Positions 18,002 to 27,816 of a stretch of DNA of 32,091 bases are shown here, piece by piece (within the stretch, counting starts at the first letter, position 1; each line of letters opens with the position of its first letter). Both the position numbers and the translations under genes were made by a program. A model generated the notes under the pieces. That model made no database searches and had not been told where the DNA came from. It worked only from the letters and a program-made list of their open reading frames with translations. Source of the DNA: Promethearchaeia archaeon. Lineage in GTDB: Archaea > Asgardarchaeota > Lokiarchaeia > Sigyniarchaeales > SOKP01. The stretch spans positions 1 through 32,091 of the forward strand of contig JAHQWS010000208.1 in assembly GCA_029856295.1 (NCBI GenBank). The letters run 5' to 3'.

Positions 18002-18925
18002 ATGCTAAAAGAAAACGAATTCATTGAATTATTGGAAAATATTGGATTAACGCGAAATCAAGCACTAGTTTATTTCGCTTTAATAAAAGCAGGATTGAAA
18101 GGAAGTATTGTAAGAGAATTAGATCATGCATTAGAGATAAAAAGAACTAACATTTATCCAATTTTAAGTGATCTGACTCAAATAGGATGCGTTAAGGAAA
18201 GTGGCCGAGCTGAGAAATCCAAGAATGCTACGATATATATCGCATTAGACCCCGTACAGTTTCTTGATCATCTCATTCAAAAAAAGCATGCTGAGATTGA
18301 AAATCTACTGCAAGTTAAAAAGACTCATTCTAAATCTTTACAAACCATCTTTAAAAAAGGAATTGAAGTTAAATTAGATGAGATCGATTCCAAATTAAAG
18401 GATTACTTCAAACCATTAATAGATAGTGGCTGGTGGATTCAGTCTTACATCGAAAGGAAAGAATTAGCCATGTTTAACTATCAAGTATACGATTGTTTGC
18501 TACATGCTCCTCATGCGAGATTTTTAAAGGACTGCAGTTTTCATCTATTCATTTTTGATTATGACATAGAAAAGGATAATAATGCTCTGGAATTTTTTAA
18601 GCAAGGACTTAAGCGTAAAACTAAGGAGATGAAATCATATTTTTTTGACATTAAGCAGTTCCAACTGGCTGATGATAAGCTAAATATTTTTGAAAAGCAG
18701 CTTCATTGTTTTAAGATGCGTGTTAAAATAAAGGATCTAGAAAACTCAGAATATTTCACTGAAATTCTTGGAGAATTTAAAGATAATGAGAGAAAGGATC
18801 AGTATTATGAAATTGGAAAAGCGGTTATTTTGCCGATTAAAGAAAAAATATTTTACCTCTGGGCAGAATCAGAAGAAATTCTAAAGGAAATGATTGAGCC
18901 CATTTTAAAAATTGAAGTTATTTAG
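18002..18925 (+). CDS. TrmB-family transcriptional regulator
   Basis: 307 residues from the ATG at 18002. The frame opens earlier at 17888, but AAGGT 4 nt before this ATG and the family-typical start support it. The first 70 residues are a winged helix (LTRNQALVYFALIKAG, IKRTNIYPILSDL), followed by a helical linker with the heptad-like HAEIENLLQ and a C-terminal domain that is not the usual sugar-binding one as far as I can tell. TrmB proteins repress or activate archaeal promoters, mostly in sugar metabolism. The divergent position suggests self-control and possibly control of dapF-lysA. It stops at TAG and overlaps the convergent next gene by three bases. Confidence 0.85.
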   Translation: MLKENEFIELLENIGLTRNQALVYFALIKAGLKGSIVRELDHALEIKRTNIYPILSDLTQIGCVKESGRAEKSKNATIYIALDPVQFLDHLIQKKHAEIENLLQVKKTHSKSLQTIFKKGIEVKLDEIDSKLKDYFKPLIDSGWWIQSYIERKELAMFNYQVYDCLLHAPHARFLKDCSFHLFIFDYDIEKDNNALEFFKQGLKRKTKEMKSYFFDIKQFQLADDKLNIFEKQLHCFKMRVKIKDLENSEYFTEILGEFKDNERKDQYYEIGKAVILPIKEKIFYLWAESEEILKEMIEPILKIEVI

Positions 18926-20067
18926 TAAATAATTCTTTCTTTTATAGATTTCTCATTCAACGCGCATGCTATTATTAATCCTATTAACGTCCAAGAAAAG
19001 GCGAGATGATAATATACGGCGAACTTCCATATCCTTTTGTTTTTAAATAAAAGACCCACGCCGCATAGAAAACTAATCAACGATATAACAAAATGATAAA
19101 TTGCTACGGCAATAATTAGAGAATGGACTTCATTATAAGTAAAGTATTCTGAAATGCTATCACCATAATTCGAGAAAATCTGATCCAAAATCTCTTTATT
19201 GAAGATAAAGCCAAATATGGAGAAAGCTAAGGTAATTATTCCGCAAAAAAGCAACCATACAATTATAATCGCTAGATTTCTCTTACCTTTTTTAGCATCT
19301 TTAACACTAATTTCTATTTTTTCTTTTTTTTCTTCTTTCGGAATGCTGAAATCTTTAGTTGATAATACGCATAATATAATTGGAGTACCCCAAAATATAG
19401 CGACATATATTATTGCACCTCCGTCGGGATGAAACATTGTGGAAATTGAGCCTGCTAGGTAAAAGAAAATCAAAAATATTATTAAATAAAGGATTACAAT
19501 TATACCTGCCGTGTTAGAATTCTTTTTTAAAAACCAAATAAAAACGAATATAAATCCGAAAATCAAGGAAATCCCTACTACAACCGAAATTAAAAAATAA
19601 ATCTGTATAACACCATCATACCCAAAATTAACGAAATTTTCTAACGTCCAAGTGTATTCTTCAAAATTGAAAGGCAGTTGGGGGATAATTCGGAACTCAC
19701 CTTGCTTATTCATAATACCATCCAAATAGAGATGCATAATACCCCCCGCCAATACTAAGAAGTATGTGTTTATATACTGTAATTTATAGTTTTCTAGATC
19801 GATAATCTCAATATCTTTAATCCCGTTAATTCTAATTGTAAATCTAGTAAAATAACGGTAAACATATGCTAAACCCACCGCAAATAACGGCCAAAATAAC
19901 AGGGAATGGCTAAAACGCCCTATTCCCAGTACCCATCCCACATCAGGTCCCACATAATTACCTAAAAAGAGTATAAATACGTGCGTTTTTGAAAATTTTC
20001 CGTCGCTGATATAATATAAGCAAATCCCAATTATCCCTCCCATTACCAAATGTGCTATTGATGGCAT
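18922..20067 (-). CDS. Membrane-bound metal-dependent hydrolase, YdjM/DUF457-like
   Basis: 381 residues from the ATG at 20067; AGGATTG lies 6 nt before it, while the TTG at 20076 is too close. Conserved polar residues in hydrophobic surroundings match the YdjM pattern: His6 in PSIAHLVMG, Asp42 in GPDVGW, His54 in RFSHSLLFW, and His112/Asp116 in GGIMHLYLDG, likely a metal site at the membrane. Five or six further hydrophobic segments follow, with a Lys/Glu-rich cytoplasmic loop near 245-265. Family members are suspected lipid or phosphoester hydrolases; the substrate is unknown. Its stop overlaps the stop of the TrmB-like gene. Confidence 0.7.
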   Translation of the reverse strand: MPSIAHLVMGGIIGICLYYISDGKFSKTHVFILFLGNYVGPDVGWVLGIGRFSHSLLFWPLFAVGLAYVYRYFTRFTIRINGIKDIEIIDLENYKLQYINTYFLVLAGGIMHLYLDGIMNKQGEFRIIPQLPFNFEEYTWTLENFVNFGYDGVIQIYFLISVVVGISLIFGFIFVFIWFLKKNSNTAGIIVILYLIIFLIFFYLAGSISTMFHPDGGAIIYVAIFWGTPIILCVLSTKDFSIPKEEKKEKIEISVKDAKKGKRNLAIIIVWLLFCGIITLAFSIFGFIFNKEILDQIFSNYGDSISEYFTYNEVHSLIIAVAIYHFVISLISFLCGVGLLFKNKRIWKFAVYYHLAFSWTLIGLIIACALNEKSIKERIIY

Positions 20068-20253
20068 ATTTTTCAATCCTGATTTTAAATATATTTTGAG
20101 TTTTTATAATTTAGACTCCATTAAAAGATAATTTAAATAAATAAATTAGCATTTTTAATGATATTAATAGAAAATAATAAAAATTTAAAATATAATTTAT
20201 TTTCTAATTTAAATATTAGACCTCTTTCACATATTTTTTATAGGTTAAAACTA

Positions 20254-21528
20254 ATGAGATATACAATTACAGAAAAGATTCTCCGCGATCACTGTGATGA
20301 CAAGAATGCGTCTGCTGGTGATTTTATCCTTGCTAATGTAGATAAGTGTCTAGCTAATGACATTACGGCTCCTATAGCTATAGAAGTATTCAAAAAAATT
20401 GTAGAAGGAACCGATAAAGGTGTTTTTGATAAAAATCGAATTATTTTAACTCCTGATCATTTTACCCCTAATAAAGACGTAGCATCAGCAGAGCAATGTA
20501 AAATTTTAAGAAATTTTGCTCATGAAAAAAAAATTGTTAATTATTTTGAAATTGGACGTGTCGGTATAGAACATTGCTTAATTCCGGAACAGGGATTGGT
20601 ATTACCTGGAGAAGTCTTTATCGGTGCTGATTCTCATACATGTACCTATGGCGCTCTTGGAGCTTTCTCTACAGGTGTAGGTTCCACCGATTTGGGCGTA
20701 GCTATGGCATTAGGTCAATGTTGGTTTAAAATTCCCGAATCAATTAAATTCATTTATTCGGGCAAACTTAATGAATGGGTTTCGGGAAAGGATTTAATCT
20801 TATATACTATTGGTCAAATAGGTGTAGATGGAGCAACATATAAAGCCATGGAGTTTACTGGAGAAGTTATAGAAAATCTATCAATGGCAAATCGACTTAC
20901 TATGTGTAATATGGCAATCGAAGCCGGTGGAAAAAACGGAATTATTGCCCCAGATAAAATTACTGAAGCCTATTTAGAAAACATAGGAAATTTAAGTTAT
21001 AAAAAGTATGAAAGCGATAATGATGCTCAGTATGATGACATAATTGAGTATGAGTGTGAAAAAATAGAACCACAGGTTGCATTTCCTCATTTACCAGAAA
21101 ACGCTAAGCCCATATCTGAAGTCGACGGTATGAAAATTGAAATAAACCAATGTGTAATTGGTTCATGCACTAATGGTCGTATTGAAGATTTAAGGATAAC
21201 AGCCAAAATTCTGAAAAATCAAAAAATAAACTCAAAAATAAGATGTATAATCATTCCTGGCACTCAAAATATTTATCTTATGGCTATAAAAGAAGGTTTA
21301 ATTGAAATTTTTCTAGATGCCGGAGCGGTTGTATCAACGCCTACTTGTGGACCATGTTTAGGTGGACATATGGGTGTTCTTGCTGCCGGTGAAAGAGCTG
21401 TTTCAACCACTAATAGGAATTTTATTGGAAGAATGGGCCATGTAGAAAGTGAAGTGTATTTATCTAATCCGGCTGTCGCTGCGGCATCTGCTATTAAAGG
21501 TTATATTACATCGCCAAAATATTTATGA
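20254..21528 (+). CDS. leuC: 3-isopropylmalate dehydratase-type large subunit
   Basis: 424 residues from the ATG at 20254; the open frame extends upstream to 20158, but that part is AT-rich and unlike the family. The [4Fe-4S] cluster ligands are Cys305 (IGSCTNGR), Cys365 and Cys368 (PTCGPCLGG). [13 protein letters not shown] and RNFIGRMGH are also intact. It isomerises a hydroxy-acid through a dehydrated intermediate, together with the small subunit encoded 21 bp downstream. Leucine synthesis is the likeliest pathway; homoaconitate or dimethylmalate are the alternatives, as archaea carry several paralogues. AGGTT precedes the ATG. Confidence 0.9.
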   Translation: MRYTITEKILRDHCDDKNASAGDFILANVDKCLANDITAPIAIEVFKKIVEGTDKGVFDKNRIILTPDHFTPNKDVASAEQCKILRNFAHEKKIVNYFEIGRVGIEHCLIPEQGLVLPGEVFIGADSHTCTYGALGAFSTGVGSTDLGVAMALGQCWFKIPESIKFIYSGKLNEWVSGKDLILYTIGQIGVDGATYKAMEFTGEVIENLSMANRLTMCNMAIEAGGKNGIIAPDKITEAYLENIGNLSYKKYESDNDAQYDDIIEYECEKIEPQVAFPHLPENAKPISEVDGMKIEINQCVIGSCTNGRIEDLRITAKILKNQKINSKIRCIIIPGTQNIYLMAIKEGLIEIFLDAGAVVSTPTCGPCLGGHMGVLAAGERAVSTTNRNFIGRMGHVESEVYLSNPAVAAASAIKGYITSPKYL

Positions 21529-21549
21529 AATTAAAAAAGGCTAGAAAAT

Positions 21550-22047
21550 ATGAGAGGAAAAGTATTAAAGTACAATAAAAAAAATTTAAATACTGATTTG
21601 ATAATTCCAGCAAGACACTTAGTTAGCTCAGATCCTGAACATCTCGCTGCACATTGTTTTGAGGATTTAGATCCCGATTTTAATCAAAAGAAAAAAGAAT
21701 TTGGAATATCAATAATAGTTGCAAATCGTAATTTTGGGAGCGGCTCTAGTAGGGAACAAGCCCCGTTAGCAATAAAAGCTGCTGGAATTAAGTGCGTCAT
21801 AGCTCTTTCTTTTGCGAGGATCTTTTTTAGAAATGCTATTAATATAGGATTGCCGATAGTTGAATTCAAAGAAATTGATGATATAAATACTCAAGATGAA
21901 TTAGAAATTGATTTTGAAAAAGGAATTATAGCTAATACTACTACAAATAAACAATTTAAAATTAAGAAAATGCCGGATTTCTTGCAAGAAATTATTTCTG
22001 CTGATGGACTAGTCAATTATGCAAGAAGTAAAATTTTAAAAAATTAA
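21550..22047 (+). CDS. leuD: 3-isopropylmalate dehydratase-type small subunit
   Basis: 165 residues, the normal archaeal length. It carries the swivel domain, with NTDLIIPARHL at the start, the active-site loop NFGSGSSREQAP, and SFARIFFRNAINIGLP. The segment after the first motif, RHLVSSDPEHL, is the region that discriminates substrates. Its LV form is closer to isopropylmalate enzymes than to the LRT form I recall for homoaconitase. It pairs with the large subunit just upstream. The spacer is 21 bp, so both are co-transcribed. It ends at TAA. Confidence 0.9.
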   Translation: MRGKVLKYNKKNLNTDLIIPARHLVSSDPEHLAAHCFEDLDPDFNQKKKEFGISIIVANRNFGSGSSREQAPLAIKAAGIKCVIALSFARIFFRNAINIGLPIVEFKEIDDINTQDELEIDFEKGIIANTTTNKQFKIKKMPDFLQEIISADGLVNYARSKILKN

Positions 22048-22107
22048 TAAAAGTTAAAGGTTTAATAATTAATATCAAATTTAAAAAAAAATTCCACTTA
22101 AGATATA

Positions 22108-22638
22108 ATGAATTATAATAAGGTTTTTTTAGCATCCGTTATTTTCTTGCTACTATTTCCAGTTACATACTCGCTTGCTGAAACTAAATTCGTATTTGAA
22201 GATCAAATGAACGATGGGAACTCTCTTTTCTTTTTAGTAGAATTAGAGGAAGATGATGAAATAGAAATAGATCTAAAAGCTCAAGAAAATGGATATTTTC
22301 ATCTTTATCTTTTTGATGAGCGACCTGCAGAGACACATGTAAACATGGATAATACTATTGATAGTGATATTAACAAGGATAAAGTTGCTCATGATTCGGG
22401 AAGCAAGCCAGATATTAATTACACCGCCGAAGATGGTCAAATCTATTATCTTCAAATAATCCTTACAAAAGGTGGTCCAGACTTCTTCAGATTAGAAGCA
22501 AATGAAAAACTCTCACGATATTATTTACCACAGATACCCGGATATCAGTTAGAAATTTTAATGCTCTCGTTAGTGTTATCTATAGGAATAATACTTTATG
22601 TAATAAAAAAGAAAAAGATAATTTCTTTTGCTCAGTAA
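22108..22638 (+). CDS. Exported membrane-anchored protein, PPC-like domain
   Basis: 176 residues. A signal peptide is clear (NKVFLASVIFLLLFPVTYSLA, cleaved near residue 24). An acidic beta-rich domain of about 115 residues follows, with EDDEIEIDLKAQENGYFHLY and GQIYYLQI resembling a pre-peptidase C-terminal (PPC) sandwich. One C-terminal helix (MLSLVLSIGIILYVI) is followed by a KKKK stop-transfer. The domain should face outside the cell. Function is unknown; surface binding is a guess. It lies 60 bp behind leuD but has its own AT-rich spacer. Confidence 0.65.
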   Translation: MNYNKVFLASVIFLLLFPVTYSLAETKFVFEDQMNDGNSLFFLVELEEDDEIEIDLKAQENGYFHLYLFDERPAETHVNMDNTIDSDINKDKVAHDSGSKPDINYTAEDGQIYYLQIILTKGGPDFFRLEANEKLSRYYLPQIPGYQLEILMLSLVLSIGIILYVIKKKKIISFAQ

Positions 22639-23083
22639 TAGATTGTCTTAAAAATATGCTCTAATTATTAAAATTCTTTATTTCTTTTATTTCCTCTCAA
22701 TAAATACAAGTTCAAAATACTTTAAGATCCAATTTAACTATCAGATTCATTCAAGTCCAAGCCTGTAAAACCGTTTAAGATTGAGAAGGAATAGTAAGAA
22801 ATTAATTGATAGTTTTAATTGAGTTGTTAATAACATATCGGTAAAATTTAGTGTTCACTCTTCGATTTATCATTTAATTCAATAATTATTAAAATTGATC
22901 ATGATATATATTTAAGTGATTTTCAACTTCGATCAAAGTATTAGTCGATTCGTGATAGCTTTCGGATTTTTTGTCAGATACTAGCGATCATTGATCAATT
23001 TGGAACAATCAAGTTTAAATGAGTTACACCTCTTTTTTTATTATCTATAAACCATAAAATAACATATTAGAAAGTGATAAAAG
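22639..23083 (+). promoter_or_regulatory. Long leader/promoter region before cdhD
   Basis: About 445 bp without a gene. A TATA-like stretch GATATATATTTAAG begins at 22903. Two nearly matched inverted arms, AAATTGATCATGAT (22892-22905) and ATCATTGATCAATTT (22987-23001), enclose about 80 bp and contain TGATCA palindromes. A regulated promoter or a structured 5' leader would both fit. I see no known riboswitch. Confidence 0.35.
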
Positions 23084-24277
23084 ATTTCATTCGAGGATTT
23101 AAGTAAAAAATTAGCTGAGTTAATGAAAGATACGGAGCAACTTGAACTGGTTGATGTAGAACTATTTGCTGAATACTTAGAATTTCAAGCTTTACCAGGG
23201 ATGATTGCCTCCGCAGCTCAAGCGGCAGGAATACCTGCACTCGGGAAAGCAGAATGGACTCCGGCAAAATTTCAGCTTGATATTGACTTTCCGGGAAAAA
23301 TTGAAACTACCGAATTTGTACGGGAAAATGGAAAAAGAGCTATAATTGGTGGTGAAGTTGTTCCGCCTTTCTACAATTTCTTAGGGCTTGAGAAGAAAAA
23401 CCCTAATCCGCCCTTAGTAACATACGACGTTTTCGATATGGGCTCAAAAATGATGCTCCCTAAACCAATAAAACAAGAGTATGGGGAAGTTCTCGCCCAC
23501 CCCGCAGATTGGGCAAAATTTGCAGTAGATAAATTTGGTGCCGACTGCATTACATTTCACAGTCTTGAAATTGATCCTGCAATGGGTGATGCGCCGATCT
23601 CTCAATCTGTCAAATATTTAGAGGATATTCTTCAGGCTGTTGATGTTCCGGTTATAATTGGCTGCTCTGGAAATAAAAAGAAAGATATGGAATTGTTTGA
23701 AGCTACCGCACCTGTCGCCGAAAGTGATGTGTTAATGCTGTCAGCGGCAGATAAAGCAACTTGGGAGGATGTTATCCCACTTGCGGTTAAATATGACCAT
23801 AATTGCCTACTCTGGACTTCTTTAGATCTGAACAATCAAATCAAAATGAATAAAGATGCCTTAGAATTAGGACTACCTCGGAATAGGATTGTCATGGACC
23901 CCACATGTGCTACACTTGGATACGGAATGGAATATAGTTTTAGCATCTACCAAAGAATGAGAATTGCTGGCCTACTAGGCGAAGAGGATCTAGCTTATCC
24001 TATTAGTGGCGGTACAACAAATGCGTGGGGTGCCCGTGAGGCGTGGATGAGCGAAAAAATAGTTCCTGATTGGGGCTTAAGACAATACAGAGGGCCAGTA
24101 TGGGAGGTATTAAATGCTCTCTCTTTGACATTGGTCGGTTTAGATTTGGCAATGATGTTCCATCCAGTTGCCGCAAAACATGTGAAAGATATAACATCTC
24201 AATTCTTTGCTGAGATTCCAAAAGTTATGGAAGATAAGGGGTATTACGACTGGGCATCAGCTAACTTAAAAAGATAA
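23084..24277 (+). CDS. cdhD: Acetyl-CoA decarbonylase/synthase, delta subunit
   Basis: The small subunit of the corrinoid iron-sulfur protein, which carries the methyl group to acetyl-CoA synthase in the archaeal Wood-Ljungdahl pathway. Family landmarks are present: VTYDVFDMGS, YGEVLAHPADWAKFAVDKFGAD, PVIIGCSGNKKKD, CLLWTSLDLNNQIKMNKDAL, MDPTCATLGYGMEYS, SGGTTNAWGAREAWM and RQYRGPVWEV. The first ATG is at 23123, but the frame extends 13 codons back to ATT at 23084, five nt after AGTGAT. The added residues SFEDLSKKLAELM match the N-terminal helix of the family, so ATT may be the true start. No other cdh gene is adjacent. The ligase gene converges from the right. Confidence 0.9.
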   Translation: MSFEDLSKKLAELMKDTEQLELVDVELFAEYLEFQALPGMIASAAQAAGIPALGKAEWTPAKFQLDIDFPGKIETTEFVRENGKRAIIGGEVVPPFYNFLGLEKKNPNPPLVTYDVFDMGSKMMLPKPIKQEYGEVLAHPADWAKFAVDKFGADCITFHSLEIDPAMGDAPISQSVKYLEDILQAVDVPVIIGCSGNKKKDMELFEATAPVAESDVLMLSAADKATWEDVIPLAVKYDHNCLLWTSLDLNNQIKMNKDALELGLPRNRIVMDPTCATLGYGMEYSFSIYQRMRIAGLLGEEDLAYPISGGTTNAWGAREAWMSEKIVPDWGLRQYRGPVWEVLNALSLTLVGLDLAMMFHPVAAKHVKDITSQFFAEIPKVMEDKGYYDWASANLKR

Positions 24278-24309
24278 ATTTTCTTTTCTATTTTTTTCTT
24301 TTCCAATTT

Positions 24310-26046
24310 CTATTTCGCTTCATTTTGTTTCATGTCTTTAGCTATGGCCAGATATTTTTTTAGATTCTTCCTAATTTCCCTTTTATTATACTTTCCTACA
24401 CTTGTCTTGGGCACCTCGTCGACGATGGCTACCAATTTAGGAAGCATCCAGTTGGTTATCTTACCTTTATCTACACCTTCGGCCTTGAGGAACTCGATAA
24501 AGTCATCTTCCGTTTTGTTAGAATCGGGTAAAAGCTTTATAATTGCAAGCGGCTTTTCACCCCATACATCATCGGGAACACCCACAACGGTAGCTTCAAT
24601 GATAAAATCGGCCATGTTAGCAAGATTTTCAAGAAGTATTGTTGGAACCATTTCAGAACCGCTCCTAATAACATCCGACATCCTATCAGCGATTATTATG
24701 AAATCTTCCTCATCAACCTTAGCCACATCTCCTGTATGAAACCATCCATCATACCATACTTCAGCAGTCTTTTCAGGGTTTTTATAATATTTTTCAATTA
24801 CCCAGGGACCACGGATAACAATTTGCCCAAGTGTTTTATTGTCATGCGGGACGGGCTTTCCATTTTCGTCGACAACTTCTACCTCGATTCCGGGAATAGG
24901 AAGCCCTGACTTAACTCTAACTTCATCCAGTTTTTCTTTTGACCACTCACTCATATATTTCTTAACGAAAGATCTAACTGTTGTTGGGGCAGTTTCAGTC
25001 ATGCCGTATCCCGAGGTTGCCGAAAATCCGGGAATTCTCTTCTCAACCTTAGTTTTTAAACCCAGCGGTAATGCTCCACCGCCCACTCTAACATACGTAA
25101 GGCTACTCAAATCATAATTATCCAAATCTTTATATTCAGTAAGTAAAGCCAGAATTGTTGGAACTACGGCGGTATCTGTTACTCCCTCAGTCTGAACTAG
25201 CTCGCAGAACCCCTCAACCGTGAATGTACCCGGTAGTACCAATTTTGCTGTCAAAAAACCATAGATGAAAGGCGCACACCAGGCGTGAATGTGATATAAT
25301 GGTGTGATCATCATGAAAACGATATTTTCACCAAGCAGTACATAGGAGGGATCATTGACAAAACTGGCATGGGCTATTAGATGGATTGTTTGGAGGTAAA
25401 GCGCTCTGTGAGTGAACATAGCCCCCTTGGGAAGCCCTGTAGTGCCGGTAGTATAACAGAGAGTAGCATAATTATCCTCACTTAAATGTGGCCACTCGAA
25501 TTCCTCGGATCCCTGCTCAAGCAGCACTTCATATTCATAGAGGTTATCAATCTTAGTATCAGGTAGTCCCGGCTTATCAGACATGTACACGAATTTCTCT
25601 ACAGTGTCTTTTATCTTGTCGTAAATCGCTTCAACCAAGGGTAGAAATAAATCATCAAAAAATATAATTTTATCTTCTGAATGATTTATTGTATAGATGA
25701 TATGATTCTGAGCAAGTCTTATATTGATTGGATGGAGTACTGCTCCACTACAGGGTACAGCATAATAAAGTTCCAGGTGTCTATGTGTATTTAAAGCCAT
25801 AGTAGCAACTCTATCACCTGGTTCACCCGGTTTTCCAGCATGTACACCAAGTGAGTTCAAGACATTTGCCAGACGGCAGGTATGCTTCTACCATTCAAGC
25901 CAGGTAAAACGCTGGTATTCACCACTGATATGATTTCTGTACACTACGCCAATCTCATTTGGATAAATCTTCACTGGTCGGTTCATAAAGGTCGTGAGAA
26001 GCAAGGGATAGTGAATGCTAAATTCTGGGTAGGTTTTATGTTTCAT
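24310..26046 (-). CDS. AMP-forming acyl-CoA ligase, interrupted by in-frame TAG
   Basis: The gene starts at ATG 26046 (AAGAAGGATT just before it) and would be 578 codons, but codon 53 (25890-25888) is TAG. The frame is unchanged across it: FTWLEW, stop, KHTCRLANVLNSLGV. Relatives usually have an aromatic residue such as Tyr here. Translation could restart at the TTG at 25860, giving 516 residues. Adenylation motifs are intact: YTTGTTGLPKGAMFTHRA, SGYGMTETAPT, YDGWFHTGDV, ADRMSDVIRSG and the C-terminal catalytic Lys in TSVGKYNKREIRK. It activates a fatty or other carboxylic acid as a CoA thioester. The final stop is also TAG. Parts are about 45-53% G+C, hinting at transfer. It is either a fresh pseudogene, an N-terminally trimmed enzyme, or a base-call error. 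Confidence 0.82.
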
Positions 26047-26219
26047 AATCCTTCTTCCTAAAATTAGAAATACCATGAAATATTTATGTAATAATTTGTG
26101 TATATGATTTTGATTAATTTATAAATTTACTTTCCCTCTCCAATTTTGAGGAGAAAAATAATTTAATTAAAAAGTAGAATTAAAAATATAAATAGATAGA
26201 GAAAAAAAATAGTTTGTTC

Positions 26220-27374
26220 TTATTTCTCAATTTCAACTAATTCTTCTTTTTTGATATAGGATGGCAAATTTGAGATGATTTGCTCGGCTTCACTCATGAT
26301 GCTTTCGAGCAGTTCTTTCACAGTAGGTATTGAATGTATGCGTCCTGTAACTACACCGCCTAATATTATAGACTCATCTTCATTTTCTTCAATAAGTTTC
26401 TCAAGTCCTTGCATCTCAATTCTCATTATTTTATCATTCGATGGACAGGGAATACCTCGAAATAGATTAGATGCATCAGAAATTGTCTCATCAACCACTT
26501 TTAAGGACATATCATTTCTCAGAAATCTCATAGGTCCAAACAGGCCTCGTGCGATAAGAGTATCTGTTTCAGCTCGTTTGACAAGAGCTTCTTTCCACAT
26601 TTCTTGAAAATCTGCTTCTTGAGTGGCTATAAAACGAGTTCCCATTTGAACGCCAGCAGCTCCCAAAGCCAAAGCAGCCGCTAAAGATGCTCCATCTGCA
26701 AATCCTCCCGCACCAACAACAAGTTTACTGACATTTTTCACGACTTCGGGAAGTAATACCATTGATGATACATCCCTCCATGCACAATGAGCTCCACCTT
26801 CTCTCCCTGATGCAATGACGATGTCTGCACCTGCTTTTTCGGCCCGTTTTGCTCCTCTTACATTAGGAACAACATGACACCACGTAATGTGAGGCAGTTT
26901 TTCTTTAATCGCAATTCTTGCTTTTTTTGCCCCTTTTGACACCGCATCAATAGCCCATGGTAAAGGATCTCCAGCGGAAGTTACAATAACTTTCAATTTT
27001 TCTTGCATTTCAGGATTTTCCTTTAAGATTTCTATAGCTCCCTTCATTAAACTTCTCGCCGCATATATAAAATCTGTAGCTACTGGAATATTTACTCCAA
27101 ATTTCGCATCTGGGTAATCTTTTAAATGATCATATACATATTGGATTACTCTCTTTATAATAACACCCGGACGTCCCTTTCCAAAGATTTCTTGAGCAGC
27201 CTCAGGAGCTGCGGAACTAGCACCTCCGGCAGTCATACCAATTGTAGATATCAAACCTAATGCGCCTTCCTTAGCAACGGCAATACAGAGGTCGGTGGTA
27301 CTATAAGGACCCATACCGGCTTGTATTATCGGATATTTCGTCCCAACTAATTCTTGAAATTTTGTATATATCAT
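26220..27374 (-). CDS. NMO/FabK-like FMN-dependent oxidoreductase
   Basis: 384 residues of the nitronate monooxygenase (2-nitropropane dioxygenase)/enoyl reductase FabK barrel family. The N-terminus TKYPIIQAGMGPYST and GALGLIS form the FMN phosphate region; GADIVIASGREGGAHC, GAGGFADGASLAAALALGAAGVQMGTRF and FLRNDMS are typical. In anaerobes these proteins seldom act on nitronates; a reductase or thioester-linked role is plausible given acyl-CoA genes on both sides. Start is the ATG at 27374. Gaps of about 170-195 bp on both sides suggest its own transcript. It ends at TAA. Confidence 0.85.
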   Translation of the reverse strand: MIYTKFQELVGTKYPIIQAGMGPYSTTDLCIAVAKEGALGLISTIGMTAGGASSAAPEAAQEIFGKGRPGVIIKRVIQYVYDHLKDYPDAKFGVNIPVATDFIYAARSLMKGAIEILKENPEMQEKLKVIVTSAGDPLPWAIDAVSKGAKKARIAIKEKLPHITWCHVVPNVRGAKRAEKAGADIVIASGREGGAHCAWRDVSSMVLLPEVVKNVSKLVVGAGGFADGASLAAALALGAAGVQMGTRFIATQEADFQEMWKEALVKRAETDTLIARGLFGPMRFLRNDMSLKVVDETISDASNLFRGIPCPSNDKIMRIEMQGLEKLIEENEDESIILGGVVTGRIHSIPTVKELLESIMSEAEQIISNLPSYIKKEELVEIEK

Positions 27375-27569
27375 ACACTTAAATATATTATCTTTTTATA
27401 TAAATAAATTGATTGAAGAGGAGGGTTCAAAAAAAGATAAGATACGAAAAATAATTATTAAAACCAAATTAAAATCTCTAAAAACGATTATTTAAATTAT
27501 TTCGAGAAATACCAAATAATATGAAGTTAGTTTGGAATTTAATAAAATGGTAATAAAAGAGCTTCTTCT

Positions 27570-27797
27570 TTACATTTTTTGAATTTTCATGTGAAAATTT
27601 TCTCCTTCGGGTTTGAATTCTAAAATCTTTCCTCCATGATTTTCGGCGAATCTCTTTATATTTTCTCCAGCTTCGTAAAAGTCTCCAGATACTTCTAATA
27701 TTTCTCCACTATTCATATTATTCAGCATTCTTTTTGTTTTAGCTACGGGCATAGGACAAACAAGACCAGAGCAATCTAATTTTAAAGGATCTTCCAT
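27570..27797 (-). CDS. tusA: TusA/SirA-type sulfur carrier
   Basis: 75 residues. The family signature is LDCSGLVCPMPVAKTK with the reactive Cys14 in CPMP, followed by GEILEVSGDFYEAGENIKRF and a C-terminal strand. It passes persulfide sulfur between proteins, in tRNA thiolation, molybdenum cofactor metabolism or sulfur redox. AGGTGA lies 7 nt before the ATG. It starts 19 bp after the dsrE-like gene, and the two form an operon. Cys9 is an extra cysteine next to the normal one. Confidence 0.92.
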   Translation of the reverse strand: MEDPLKLDCSGLVCPMPVAKTKRMLNNMNSGEILEVSGDFYEAGENIKRFAENHGGKILEFKPEGENFHMKIQKM

Positions 27798-27816
27798 TAT
27801 TTTTTCACCTCATTAA

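Noticed and set aside
20158-20253. A 32-residue N-terminal extension of leuC
   Set aside because: Asn/Leu/Ile-rich AT spacer with no similarity to the family; the ATG at 20254 has a ribosome site and the usual N-terminus.
25888-25890. Pyrrolysine at the in-frame TAG
   Set aside because: TAG ends at least five genes in this window and no pyl gene is visible; kept only as one option to test.
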